Source: Duganella sp. BJB476 (GTDB taxonomy: Bacteria; Pseudomonadota; Gammaproteobacteria; Burkholderiales; Burkholderiaceae_D). From it: DNA of 64,000 nucleotides. Numbering within the stretch: the stretch's first letter is position 1; every line of letters begins with the position of its first letter. Under the pieces are notes generated by a model, which saw nothing but the letters and a program-made list of their open reading frames with translations, was not told the DNA's origin and did no database searches. A program made the position numbers and the translations under genes. Positions 25,443 through 33,311 of the stretch are shown here, in pieces. Location: positions 744,001 to 808,000 of the forward strand of contig NZ_QVIO01000002.1 in assembly GCF_003416895.1 (NCBI RefSeq). The letters run 5' to 3'.

Positions 25443-25536
25443 CTGTTTTTTTTCTGAGCGCCGCGCCGTTCTGACAAAAAAACCGCCGGCACTGAGCGCG
25501 ATCTTGAGCGCGTTCAGGCTGGCATTTTTTTTATTG

Positions 25537-26100
25537 TTACCCCTCCGAATTCGCCCCCAGGGTGATGTGAACAGTCAACTCCCGCGCCGTGTTCGGGAAA
25601 TACTTGTTGACGCCGAAATCGGCACGATTCAGCTTGACCATCGCCTCGAAGCCGGCTTCGCTCTCCTTGCCCATCGGGTCGCGCTTGATCTTGTTGATCT
25701 TGCCGTCGAGGACCACGGCCTTGGTCACGCCGTGCAGCGACAGGTTGCCGCTAATTTTGAGGCTATCCATCGGTCCCTTGACGATCTTGGTGCTCTGGAA
25801 CGTGATGTCGGGGAAGGCGGCGGCATCGAGGAATTCCGCGCTCACCAGTTGACGGTCGAGGGCAGGAACGGCGGTGTGGATGCCATCCACCGCCAGCTTC
25901 ACCATGACCGAGGACTTGCTCAAGTCCTCGTCCAGCACCAGCTTGCCTTCGATTTTCTCGAAACGGGCCACCGGATTGGTATAACCATGATGATCCCAGC
26001 TAAAGACAACAGCGCTGTGGTCGGGGTCGATCGTCAGCGTCTCGGCGCTGAAGGCCGGCAGGGTGAACAGCGAAAACAGCGGCAGCAACAGGTATTTCAT
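25537..26100 (-). CDS. YceI-family periplasmic lipid-binding protein
   Basis: 187 residues from the ATG at 26100, which has GGAGTACACG just upstream and directly precedes the signal peptide MKYLLLPLFSLFTLPAFSA. The mature part is a lipocalin-like YceI barrel, from ETLTIDPDHSAVVFSWDHHG through FPDITFQSTKI and GNLSLHGVTKAVVLD to a final LTVHITLGANSE. YceI proteins bind polyprenyl-type lipids, and some are induced by base or osmotic stress. It diverges from a CadC-like regulator 158 bases away, which may control it. Confidence 0.93.
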   Translation of the reverse strand: MKYLLLPLFSLFTLPAFSAETLTIDPDHSAVVFSWDHHGYTNPVARFEKIEGKLVLDEDLSKSSVMVKLAVDGIHTAVPALDRQLVSAEFLDAAAFPDITFQSTKIVKGPMDSLKISGNLSLHGVTKAVVLDGKINKIKRDPMGKESEAGFEAMVKLNRADFGVNKYFPNTARELTVHITLGANSEG

Positions 26101-26257
26101 CGTGTACTCCTTCATGTGTGGGGAGCCATCACAATGCAAGCGGGCTGGCCAAAAGTCCTGAAATTGGCCTGAAACAGTTCTGAAATTCCCTGAAAGGCCC
26201 CGCAGGCGGCCGCGCTATAATCCAATCCTGTCAAAAATACAAAAATATCGGAGCACA

Positions 26258-27160
26258 ATGGAAACTTCAGCGGCCGCAAAGCTACGCGTCGGCGCCTGGT
26301 GCGTCGATCCCTCCTTGGGCGAGATCGGCCGGGACGGCGACACCGTTCGGCTCGATCAGCGCACCATGCGCCTGTTGCTCTGCCTGGCTGGACGCCCGGG
26401 CCAGATCGTCAGCGCCGACGACCTGCTGAGCGAAGTCTGGCCGGGCGTCATCGTCACGCCGGATTCGGTGTACCAGGCGATTGCGTCGCTGCGCCGCGTG
26501 CTGGGCGACGATCCCAAGCAGCCCGGCTACATCGTCACCGTGCCGCGCCAGGGTTACCGGCTGGTGGCGGAAGTGAGTCCGTGGAACGAACCGACAGCCA
26601 TCCCGACTCCGCCCCGCCCTGCGCCGCCGTCCAACGCATCGCGCAGTCGCCTGGTTTTTCTGCTGACGGCATGCATCCCCATCGTGGTCGGCATCGTTTT
26701 CTGGCTGCACAACACGCTGGCGAACGAGCCGCACCCGGCGGCTCACGCGGTGGCGGCGCAGCAATCCATCGCCGTGCTGCCGTTTGCGGATCTGACGGAC
26801 GGCATGAGCAACGAGACCTTTGCCGACGGCATGACCGAAGAACTCATCGGCAGGTTCAGCAAGATACCGGGCATGAAGGTGCCGGCGCCCAGCGCCACGT
26901 TTTTTTACAAGGATAAGCAGATGCCGGTCGCCGACATCGCCAGCAAGCTGGGCGTCGTCTACATTCTGGACGGTAGTGTGCGCAAATCCGGCAACACCTT
27001 GCGGGTCGCGGCGCGCTTGATGAAGGCCGACAACGGCTTCGTCATCTGGTCGGAAACCTATGACAAGCCGGTCGACGACCTGTTGATGGTGCAGGACGAT
27101 ATCGCCGACGCCGTCACCAAAGCATTGAAGGCGACCATCAGCCAGGGCGCAGGCGGCTGA
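26258..27160 (+). CDS. CadC-like membrane transcriptional regulator with TolB-N/FlgO-type sensor domain
   Basis: 300 residues. The N-terminal winged helix of the OmpR/CadC type spans about 10-105 (FTLD-like RMLRLLLCLAGRPGQIVSADDLLSEVWPG region and YIVTVPRQGYRLVAEV). A Pro-rich linker leads to one membrane helix (about 132-150, LVFLLTACIPIVVGIVFWL). The periplasmic part (about 168-295) starts QSIAVLPFADLTD and has the TolB-N/FlgO/adenylate-cyclase-associated pattern with YILDGSVRKSGNTLRVAARLM and VWSETYDK. Such proteins bind DNA while anchored in the membrane. The divergent YceI gene is the nearest likely target. Confidence 0.86.
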   Translation: METSAAAKLRVGAWCVDPSLGEIGRDGDTVRLDQRTMRLLLCLAGRPGQIVSADDLLSEVWPGVIVTPDSVYQAIASLRRVLGDDPKQPGYIVTVPRQGYRLVAEVSPWNEPTAIPTPPRPAPPSNASRSRLVFLLTACIPIVVGIVFWLHNTLANEPHPAAHAVAAQQSIAVLPFADLTDGMSNETFADGMTEELIGRFSKIPGMKVPAPSATFFYKDKQMPVADIASKLGVVYILDGSVRKSGNTLRVAARLMKADNGFVIWSETYDKPVDDLLMVQDDIADAVTKALKATISQGAGG

Positions 27161-27161
27161 G

Positions 27162-28286
27162 CTACGCCGCCAATGGACGCAGGCCGATCTTCCCGGTAGC
27201 GAACTGGACTGCACGTCCCAACGGCGCCTCCACCCAGCGGAAGAACGCCGCGCCGGCTGCCAGGCTGGAGGCCCAGGCCAGCAGCATGCCCAGCCCCTGC
27301 CACGCCGGCCCGGCCGGGACGAAACGGCTGAACGCCGCGTTGACCAGCAGGCAGACCGGGAAGTGGATCAGGAACACCGAATACGAGATCCGTCCCAGGC
27401 CGTTGACGATGCTCCAGGCGCGGCCGGTCGCCACCGTTTCAGCGCGGCCGAACAAGTACAGCAGGCAAGCGACCACCAGCGCCAGCGCGATGCGGCTGCG
27501 GAAGTCCAGGAACAAGGCGGCCGACACCGGCAACAACGCCATCGCCAGCAGCATCGCGACGGCGCCAGGCTTGCGGCAACGATCGCTGGCCCACCACGCC
27601 AGCATGCCCAAGCCATAGCTGCCGAAGAAATACGGCGCCCAGTTATCCCAGTCGGCATCGAGGTTGAAATGCAGCAGCGACAAGGTGACGCCCAAGGCCG
27701 TCAAGGCCGGCATCAGCCATAACATCCGGCGGCTGCCGGTCGCGCGGCCGGCCAGCCACAGCGCCAGGGCCGTGACTGCATACAATTGGAAATCGATGGC
27801 GACATACCAGGCGCCGGCGGACAGGGACGGGTAACCCAGCACGCCATGCATCAGCAGCGCGTGGGCGCTCAACTGGCTCAGGGTGGCCGGTGCGGAAACC
27901 GAACTGTGCATCATCCAGTTGCCGGCCCAGGCGGAAGCGGCGGCGGCCAGCAAGGTGGCGGCCATGAACGGCGGCGCCAGCTTGGTGTAGCGACGCCAGA
28001 TCGCCCCCAGCGGATCGGACAGCCCGGACTGGCCGGCAGGCGACAGCGATTTAGCCACCAGGAAGCCGCTGATGACGAGGAATACTTGCACGGCAATGCG
28101 CGCACTGCCGCTCAGCCAATCGATCAATGCCGGCAACAGCGGCCGCACGTGATCCGACATCGGCCCATAAAATGCCAAATGATGCAAAACAATTAACTGC
28201 GCTGCACCGGCTTTCAACAGATTAATCAAACCAAACTGCGGCTGGACCGCATCTTCCGCGCCAGCCCCTCCACTTGCTACATTCAT
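27162..28286 (-). CDS. OafA/YrhL-type acyltransferase (acyltransferase family 3)
   Basis: 374 residues with about ten hydrophobic segments. The first helix region, LINLLKAGAAQLIVLHHLAFY, carries the His of the family, and AVQVFLVISGFLVAKSL is the second conserved block. The protein would O-acylate a surface or secreted glycan or lipid at the inner membrane. The C-terminal SGNH domain seen in some OafA proteins is absent. Its stop is one base from the end of the convergent CadC-like gene. Confidence 0.85.
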   Translation of the reverse strand: MNVASGGAGAEDAVQPQFGLINLLKAGAAQLIVLHHLAFYGPMSDHVRPLLPALIDWLSGSARIAVQVFLVISGFLVAKSLSPAGQSGLSDPLGAIWRRYTKLAPPFMAATLLAAAASAWAGNWMMHSSVSAPATLSQLSAHALLMHGVLGYPSLSAGAWYVAIDFQLYAVTALALWLAGRATGSRRMLWLMPALTALGVTLSLLHFNLDADWDNWAPYFFGSYGLGMLAWWASDRCRKPGAVAMLLAMALLPVSAALFLDFRSRIALALVVACLLYLFGRAETVATGRAWSIVNGLGRISYSVFLIHFPVCLLVNAAFSRFVPAGPAWQGLGMLLAWASSLAAGAAFFRWVEAPLGRAVQFATGKIGLRPLAA

Positions 28287-28435
28287 CCCCGTCCCTAAAC
28301 ATCCAGCGTATGCCGACCGGCCGCCATGATAGCCGAGGTTGGCAGCTTGATGGCGCCAGTTTGGTGAGAAAGTGTGTATTTCTATACAGCATCAACACTG
28401 TACTATCCGGCCATCTATTACACCAAGGGAGCAAA

Positions 28436-29536
28436 ATGTTATTCGTCTGGGGCAAACGGAGCTACGGCTCGGTACAAAACGTGGGCAATATCTCGGTCAA
28501 GACCGTCTTCGGCCATCTTTGGTACTTGCCGTTGTTCCCAAGGGCAAGCTACTACGTCGAGAGCAAGACCAAGGCCTGCTATGAACTCAACGGTTTGAAC
28601 TGGCGCTCTGTCCTGTTCGGTTATCTGCGGGTCTGGTTGCCGGTCATGGTCGTCATCGCCTTGCTGGCTGCGCGCAACCCGGTCTCGGACAACTTCAGCC
28701 TGGTCAGTATAGCCGTGGCGATGCTCGGTATCGGCGCGTTCATCGGCACCTACATCTACGACAAAAAGAACAGCGAACAAGACATCGTCAAGTTGCGCAC
28801 CATGATGCAACAACACTTTGGCGTTGCGATCGATCCATATGCGTGCCTCGCCAACCTGCAGCAGGAAATCGATAAAAAATCCCAGGCGGACTCCACGGAA
28901 TCGTGGGACGCGCACTGGTACAAGAGCGCCATCAAAGACGCCTTTGCCAGCAAGCAAACGCTGCAACTGGCCTTGCTCCGGGCGCGCTGCGACCAGCAAG
29001 ACCTGCCGCTCCAGCAATTGGTGTTGAATAAAGTCGCGCGCGCGGCCCGAGCGTCAGACTTTAGCCGTTCGCCGCATGGGCTGAGTTTTCCCGTACATCA
29101 GCGTCCGCCACAGCCACTCCAGCGGGCCGAAACGGAAATGCCGCAGCCACCAGGCGCTCAGCACCATCTGCGCCACATACACGCCGATGCCGAGCAGGAA
29201 CACCGGCGCGGCGCCGAGCTTGCCAAACTGGCCCAGCCCGTAGCCGAAGAAGATGCATCCGAAGATCAGGGATTGGGCGATGTAGTTGGTGAAGGCCATC
29301 CGGCCCAGCGGCGCGAAGCTACGCAGCCATCCGCGCTGCGTCAGCAAGATCACCGTCGCGGCATAGCCGGCGGCCAGCAGCGACTGGCCGACGCCGGTCG
29401 CCACGTCCTGGATGCACAACGCCGCGCCCCCTGCCACGCCGACCACCGCGATGCCGGTCCACAAGCGCCGGTGCTCGCCCGGCCGTTGCATGACGCCGGT
29501 GCGCCACGCGAGCGCGCCCAGCAGGAACAAGGCTAG
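28436..29536 (+). CDS. Hypothetical two-helix membrane protein whose frame runs on antisense into a DUF418 gene
   Basis: The ATG at 28436 has AGGGAG at good spacing. The first ~206 codons look real: MLFVWGKRSYGSVQNVG, then FPRASYYVESK, two adjacent membrane helices (about 62-103) and a helical tail ending LQQLVLNKVARAARA. From 29054 the open frame continues, but exactly from the stop codon of the opposite-strand DUF418 gene, and its composition becomes that of an antisense shadow (His/Gln/Arg/Pro-rich). The true protein probably ended near 29050 and lost its stop through a deletion or fusion. A one-base shift would meet TAG at about 29062. The function is unknown; similar WGKR...YG membrane proteins occur in Massilia-like genomes. 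Confidence 0.55.
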   Translation: MLFVWGKRSYGSVQNVGNISVKTVFGHLWYLPLFPRASYYVESKTKACYELNGLNWRSVLFGYLRVWLPVMVVIALLAARNPVSDNFSLVSIAVAMLGIGAFIGTYIYDKKNSEQDIVKLRTMMQQHFGVAIDPYACLANLQQEIDKKSQADSTESWDAHWYKSAIKDAFASKQTLQLALLRARCDQQDLPLQQLVLNKVARAARASDFSRSPHGLSFPVHQRPPQPLQRAETEMPQPPGAQHHLRHIHADAEQEHRRGAELAKLAQPVAEEDASEDQGLGDVVGEGHPAQRREATQPSALRQQDHRRGIAGGQQRLADAGRHVLDAQRRAPCHADHRDAGPQAPVLARPLHDAGAPRERAQQEQG

Positions 29537-30172
29537 CGTCCTCGGGATCACATAGAGATGCAACGGCAATAGATAAGGCAACTCATTCATGCTAAAGCGG
29601 CAGATCTCGGCATAGCTGCCCGACGCATAAACCTGATCGGCCAGCGCGACATGCTGCTCAAACCACGCCGGATCCGGCCAAGGTATGCCGACCGGCACCA
29701 CGCCGATGAACAGGTAGAGCGCGAACATGCCGGCCGCCGCCACCGCCAGCGCCCAGGTCGGCGCCGCAAGCAAGGGCAGCACCAGCAGGCCGCCGAGCGC
29801 ATACTCGGTCAGGATGTCACCGTTCCAGATCAGCAGCAGGTGCACCAGGCCGAACACCAGCAGCACGCCCAACCGCCGCGCCAGCCAGTAGAACGGCCGC
29901 CCGGTGCGGGACAGGCGTTCGAACTGCACCGCCAGCCCCAGGCCGAACAGGAAGGAAAACACGGCGAAGGCCTTCATCTCGAAGCCGACGCGGACCAATC
30001 CTTCCACCAGTTTATCCAACACGCCCAAGCCAGGATCGGGTCCCAGGAACTGCTGGAATATCGACACCCGGAATTCCGACACCAGGTTCACCGACAGCAC
30101 GCCGAACAGCGCAATGCCACGCAAGATATCGATGGCGTCTATACGTTCGCCCGTCATGTTCTTGTTCGTCAT
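29054..30172 (-). CDS. DUF418-domain polytopic membrane protein
   Basis: 372 residues from the ATG at 30172, which overlaps the helicase stop (TAATG) and precedes MTNKNMTGERIDAIDILRGIALFGVL, the usual YeiB/DUF418 beginning; longer starts are out-of-family. About ten membrane helices follow. The signature FAPLGRMAFTNYIAQSLIFGCIFF and the C-terminal YVAQMVLSAWWLRHFRFGPLEWLWRTLMYGK, where family members end, are present. DUF418 proteins are related to acyltransferase family 3 and their role is not known. A second DUF418 gene lies at 33312. Confidence 0.9.
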   Translation of the reverse strand: MTNKNMTGERIDAIDILRGIALFGVLSVNLVSEFRVSIFQQFLGPDPGLGVLDKLVEGLVRVGFEMKAFAVFSFLFGLGLAVQFERLSRTGRPFYWLARRLGVLLVFGLVHLLLIWNGDILTEYALGGLLVLPLLAAPTWALAVAAAGMFALYLFIGVVPVGIPWPDPAWFEQHVALADQVYASGSYAEICRFSMNELPYLLPLHLYVIPRTLALFLLGALAWRTGVMQRPGEHRRLWTGIAVVGVAGGAALCIQDVATGVGQSLLAAGYAATVILLTQRGWLRSFAPLGRMAFTNYIAQSLIFGCIFFGYGLGQFGKLGAAPVFLLGIGVYVAQMVLSAWWLRHFRFGPLEWLWRTLMYGKTQPMRRTAKV

Positions 30173-32154
30173 TAGCGGCGGAACTTCTTCGGCTGGCGCT
30201 TGCGCAGGGCGGAATTCTGGTCCTGCAACATCGCGTCCACGCGCTCGGACGCCTGGCGCGACAGCAGCTGCGCCCGTTCCGTATCGGGGAAGAATTCCGG
30301 CTGCCGGTAGGCCAGCCACGCGTAGGCCGAATACAAGCGGCAGGCATCCTCCACCTCCTGCAGGGACATATAGTGCAGCGGACTCTGCTCCGCCTTGATC
30401 GGCGTGATTTTCTTGGCGGCCAGCGCCGTCGCCCAGTGTTCCCAAGCGCGCTGCAGGGACGGCACCTTGGACGAGATCGGCACCAGCGACAGCGCGAATT
30501 TCTCCGCCACCGTCAGCTCCAGCGTATCGAGCCAGGCCGCGCGCTCGAACTGGTCTTCGGTGATGCGCGGATAAAAGAAGCCATCCGGCACATCGATGTT
30601 GTGCACGAAGCGCTTCAACAGCTTGGCCAGGCCATGCTCGTTGGTCACCGACGAAATCCGGTGCAGATGCTCCAGCGTCGGCGCCACGGCAAAGCCGGTG
30701 GTCTTCAGCGGCACCGGTTTTTCCCTCAGCAGCGAGCGCACCACGTTGTGGGTCTCGTTGTCGTAGCCGGCCACCAGGCCTTCCTCGTGCACGCCGAAGC
30801 GCCCTGCCCGGCCGGCGATCTGGCGCGCCAGCGCGGCCGGGATCTCTTCCTCTTCATAGCCGTTGTACTTGACCGAGGTGGTCATGACGATGCGCGCGAT
30901 CGGCATGTTCAAGCCCATCGCGATCGCATCCGTGCCCACCACCACGTCGGCGGCGCCGTCGCGGAAACGCTGCGCCTGCGCGCGCCGCACCTCCGGCGAC
31001 AGATTGCCGTAGACGGTGGCCACCGACAGGCCCAGCTCGGTCACCATGTCGCGCCACATCAGCACTTCGCGGCGCGAGAAGCAGATCACGGCGTCGCCGC
31101 GCCGCAGGTTGCTCAGCTTGCGCACGGCAGTCGGCTCCACCGACAACGGCCCTTTGCGCTTGAGCACATGGACTTCCAGCTCGCAGTCCAGCCGCGCCGC
31201 CAGCACCTCGATGGCGCGCCGCGCTTCCGGCGCTCCCACCAGGTAGACCACTTGCGCCGGCGCGCCGCAGACGGCGGCGGTCCAGGCGGAGCCGCGGTCG
31301 CGGTCGGCCAGCATCTGGATTTCATCGATCACGGCCACGTCGACCGGCGTGCGGGTGTCGAGCATCTCGACGGTGCTGGCCACGTGGGTGGCGCCGGCCA
31401 CCAGGCGGCGCTCTTCGCCCGTCACCAGGCTGACCGCCAGCGGCTTGCCGTGCGCTTCCATGGCTTGCAGGCGCTCGTAGTTTTCCAGCGCCAGCAGACG
31501 CAACGGCGCCAGGTAGACGCCGCTGGGCGCCTTGGCCAGCGCTTCGATGGCCTGATGGGTCTTGCCGGAATTGGTCGGCCCCAGCAGCGCGATGAAACGG
31601 CGCTTCATGCGCCGCGCCACGTCGAACGAGGCCGGATATTCGGCCAGGTTGATGCTCTGGCGCGTGCGTTCGGCGTGCTGTTCCTCCATGTCGCGCTCGA
31701 CCGCGTGCTCCAGGCGCTGCCGGATGCGGTCGAACACGATGCCGGCCGGCTCGGAAATTTGCATGTCCGCCAGCGCACCGAGGAAGGGTTGGGCGTCCAG
31801 CCCGCAGTCGTCGCAGGCGTCCGCCATTTCCTGCACGAAGGCACTGACGTAGCCGCGCAGCTCGGCGCCGACGGCGTCGCTGGCGCGTTCCAGCAGCAGC
31901 TGGGAGCGGGCATCGACGTCCATCTTGCGCCATTTGGACGCTTTGGCCAGCACGCCCTGCGCCGGCACCAGATCGTAGGCGACCCGCAATCCTGCATAAT
32001 CGACCACCCCGCTCAGGCGCAGGAACACGCGACCTTCCTGGCGCGCCAGCAACACGCCCTTGGCGCTCAGCCCGAGCTTGCGCATCAGGTCGTCGTCTTC
32101 CCCCTGGTCGCTGTCGGTGGCGTTGTGGTGCGGCGCGGGGGAGGAATTGCTCAT
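30172..32154 (-). CDS. SUV3-like DExH RNA helicase
   Basis: 660 residues. Superfamily 2 helicase of the mitochondrial SUPV3L1/SUV3 type. Motif I is GPTNSGKTH (192-200), motif II is DEIQ (277-280), the second RecA domain has VVVGTDAIAMGLNMPI, and motif VI is QIAGRAGR (445-452). The TNSGKT and VIDEIQML forms are specific to SUV3. About 185 N-terminal residues without a recognised fold precede the core, and the C-terminal tail is basic (RKRQPKKFRR). In mitochondria SUV3 works with PNPase in RNA decay, so an RNA turnover role is plausible. Its stop overlaps the start of the DUF418 gene, so the two may be co-translated. Confidence 0.93.
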   Translation of the reverse strand: MSNSSPAPHHNATDSDQGEDDDLMRKLGLSAKGVLLARQEGRVFLRLSGVVDYAGLRVAYDLVPAQGVLAKASKWRKMDVDARSQLLLERASDAVGAELRGYVSAFVQEMADACDDCGLDAQPFLGALADMQISEPAGIVFDRIRQRLEHAVERDMEEQHAERTRQSINLAEYPASFDVARRMKRRFIALLGPTNSGKTHQAIEALAKAPSGVYLAPLRLLALENYERLQAMEAHGKPLAVSLVTGEERRLVAGATHVASTVEMLDTRTPVDVAVIDEIQMLADRDRGSAWTAAVCGAPAQVVYLVGAPEARRAIEVLAARLDCELEVHVLKRKGPLSVEPTAVRKLSNLRRGDAVICFSRREVLMWRDMVTELGLSVATVYGNLSPEVRRAQAQRFRDGAADVVVGTDAIAMGLNMPIARIVMTTSVKYNGYEEEEIPAALARQIAGRAGRFGVHEEGLVAGYDNETHNVVRSLLREKPVPLKTTGFAVAPTLEHLHRISSVTNEHGLAKLLKRFVHNIDVPDGFFYPRITEDQFERAAWLDTLELTVAEKFALSLVPISSKVPSLQRAWEHWATALAAKKITPIKAEQSPLHYMSLQEVEDACRLYSAYAWLAYRQPEFFPDTERAQLLSRQASERVDAMLQDQNSALRKRQPKKFRR

Positions 32155-32292
32155 GTGGGATACTCGGCTAGGTGGGCAGGAATTTTAGCAGATCGTTACA
32201 GTTGGTGAGAAAGCTAGGCCGGCTCCCCACCTATAATCTTCCGCCTAGGCAATCAGCCTACAACAACAATTAGACTAAACAAAAGGGAAAAC

Positions 32293-32607
32293 ATGGGCAT
32301 GGTATTCTGCCGCGGTTGCGGTAAAGAAATTCACGAAACAGCACCAACCTGTCCGCATTGCGGCGCGCCGCAACATTCCGCAGCCGCGTCCGGCTCGCGT
32401 TCGGAAAAAGATTACGTCGTCACCGTACTGCTGTGCTTCTTCCTCGGCGTGTTGGGCGTGCATCGCTTCTACGTCGGCAAGATCGGTACCGGCATTTTAA
32501 TGCTGTTCACCTTCGGCGGCTTTGGTATCTGGGCCCTGATCGATTTTATTATGGTCGTCCTCGGCAATTTCACCGATAGCGATGGCCTGAAAATCAGCAA
32601 CCGCTAA
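32293..32607 (+). CDS. TM2-domain protein with N-terminal zinc ribbon
   Basis: 104 residues. The N-terminus is a zinc ribbon (FCRGCGKEIHETAPTCPHCGAPQ, Cys pairs at about 6/9 and 21/24). The TM2 domain (about 40-95) has two helices joined by the GVHRFYVGKIGTGILMLFTFGGFGIWALIDFIM signature. Small proteins of this type sit in the inner membrane; their function is unknown. A long inverted repeat follows it at 32629. Confidence 0.9.
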   Translation: MGMVFCRGCGKEIHETAPTCPHCGAPQHSAAASGSRSEKDYVVTVLLCFFLGVLGVHRFYVGKIGTGILMLFTFGGFGIWALIDFIMVVLGNFTDSDGLKISNR

Positions 32608-32628
32608 GCGCGTTTTTGTCTTTCCCCC

Positions 32629-32678
32629 GGATTTCTGGCACCATAGGCCGGTTTATACCGCCGCCGTGCCAGAAATCC
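32629..32678. repeat. 13-bp inverted repeat between the TM2 and yigZ genes
   Basis: GGATTTCTGGCAC (32629-32641) and GTGCCAGAAATCC (32666-32678) are perfect inverted copies around a 24-base loop. The right arm ends 4 bases before the yigZ ATG at 32683, where a Shine-Dalgarno is expected but not seen. It may terminate the TM2 transcript, although no T-run follows, or hold the yigZ start region in a hairpin. Confidence 0.6.
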
Positions 32679-32682
32679 CGCC

Positions 32683-33279
32683 ATGCCCTTCTCCCTCGCC
32701 TCCGCCGTTCACCACGAATTGCTGATTAAAAAAAGCCGCTTTATTGCCTGCGTTCAGCCGATGACGGATAGGAACGCCGCGCAAAAAGTGGTGGCCGAAT
32801 TATGGGCGCAACATCCGGGCGCCGCTCACGTTTGCTGGGCATTATTAGCCGGCGGCCAATCAGCGGCAGTCGATGATGGAGAACCCAGTGGCACCGCCGG
32901 CCGCCCCATGCTCGATGTTTTACGCCACCAGGACCTCGAAGGGGTATTAGCCACCGTGGTCCGCTATTTCGGCGGCGTTAAATTAGGCGCCGGCGGACTG
33001 GTGCGCGCTTATACCGACAGCGTAGCCCAGGCATTATTAAAGTCCGAGAAAATCGCGATTATCAAACTGCAATATCTGACCTGCACCGCTCCCTATGCGA
33101 TGGAGGGCATGGTAAGGCGCGAAATTGAATTGGCCGGCGCCACCCTCGATAATGTCGCCCATTCCGACCACGTGCAGTTCGAATTCAGCCTTCCCGATAG
33201 CACAGCCGCGCAACTGATCTACCGATTGAATGAGGCCGGGCACGGCCGCATTCAATGGATCGCTCCCGACGACGAATAA
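32683..33279 (+). CDS. yigZ: YigZ/IMPACT-family protein
   Basis: 198 residues. The IMPACT N-terminal domain (about 1-120) has HHELLIKKSRFIACV, HPGAAHVCWALL, DDGEPSGTAGRPML and VVRYFGGVKLGAGGLVRAY, all diagnostic. The shorter C-terminal DUF1949 domain follows (about 135-195). The family is linked to translation or stress control in eukaryotes; the bacterial role is unclear. Third codon positions are visibly richer in A/T than in neighbours (many TTA, ATT, AAA), a feature shared with the next gene, 33312-34517. Confidence 0.93.
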   Translation: MPFSLASAVHHELLIKKSRFIACVQPMTDRNAAQKVVAELWAQHPGAAHVCWALLAGGQSAAVDDGEPSGTAGRPMLDVLRHQDLEGVLATVVRYFGGVKLGAGGLVRAYTDSVAQALLKSEKIAIIKLQYLTCTAPYAMEGMVRREIELAGATLDNVAHSDHVQFEFSLPDSTAAQLIYRLNEAGHGRIQWIAPDDE

Positions 33280-33311
33280 GGCCTTGAATGGCCGTCGCCG
33301 CAGGTCGTCCT

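Noticed and set aside
30173..30445. 91-residue N-terminal extension of the DUF418 protein at 29054
   Set aside because: It overlaps the helicase 3' end in another frame; the family begins at the MTGERIDAIDILRG region.
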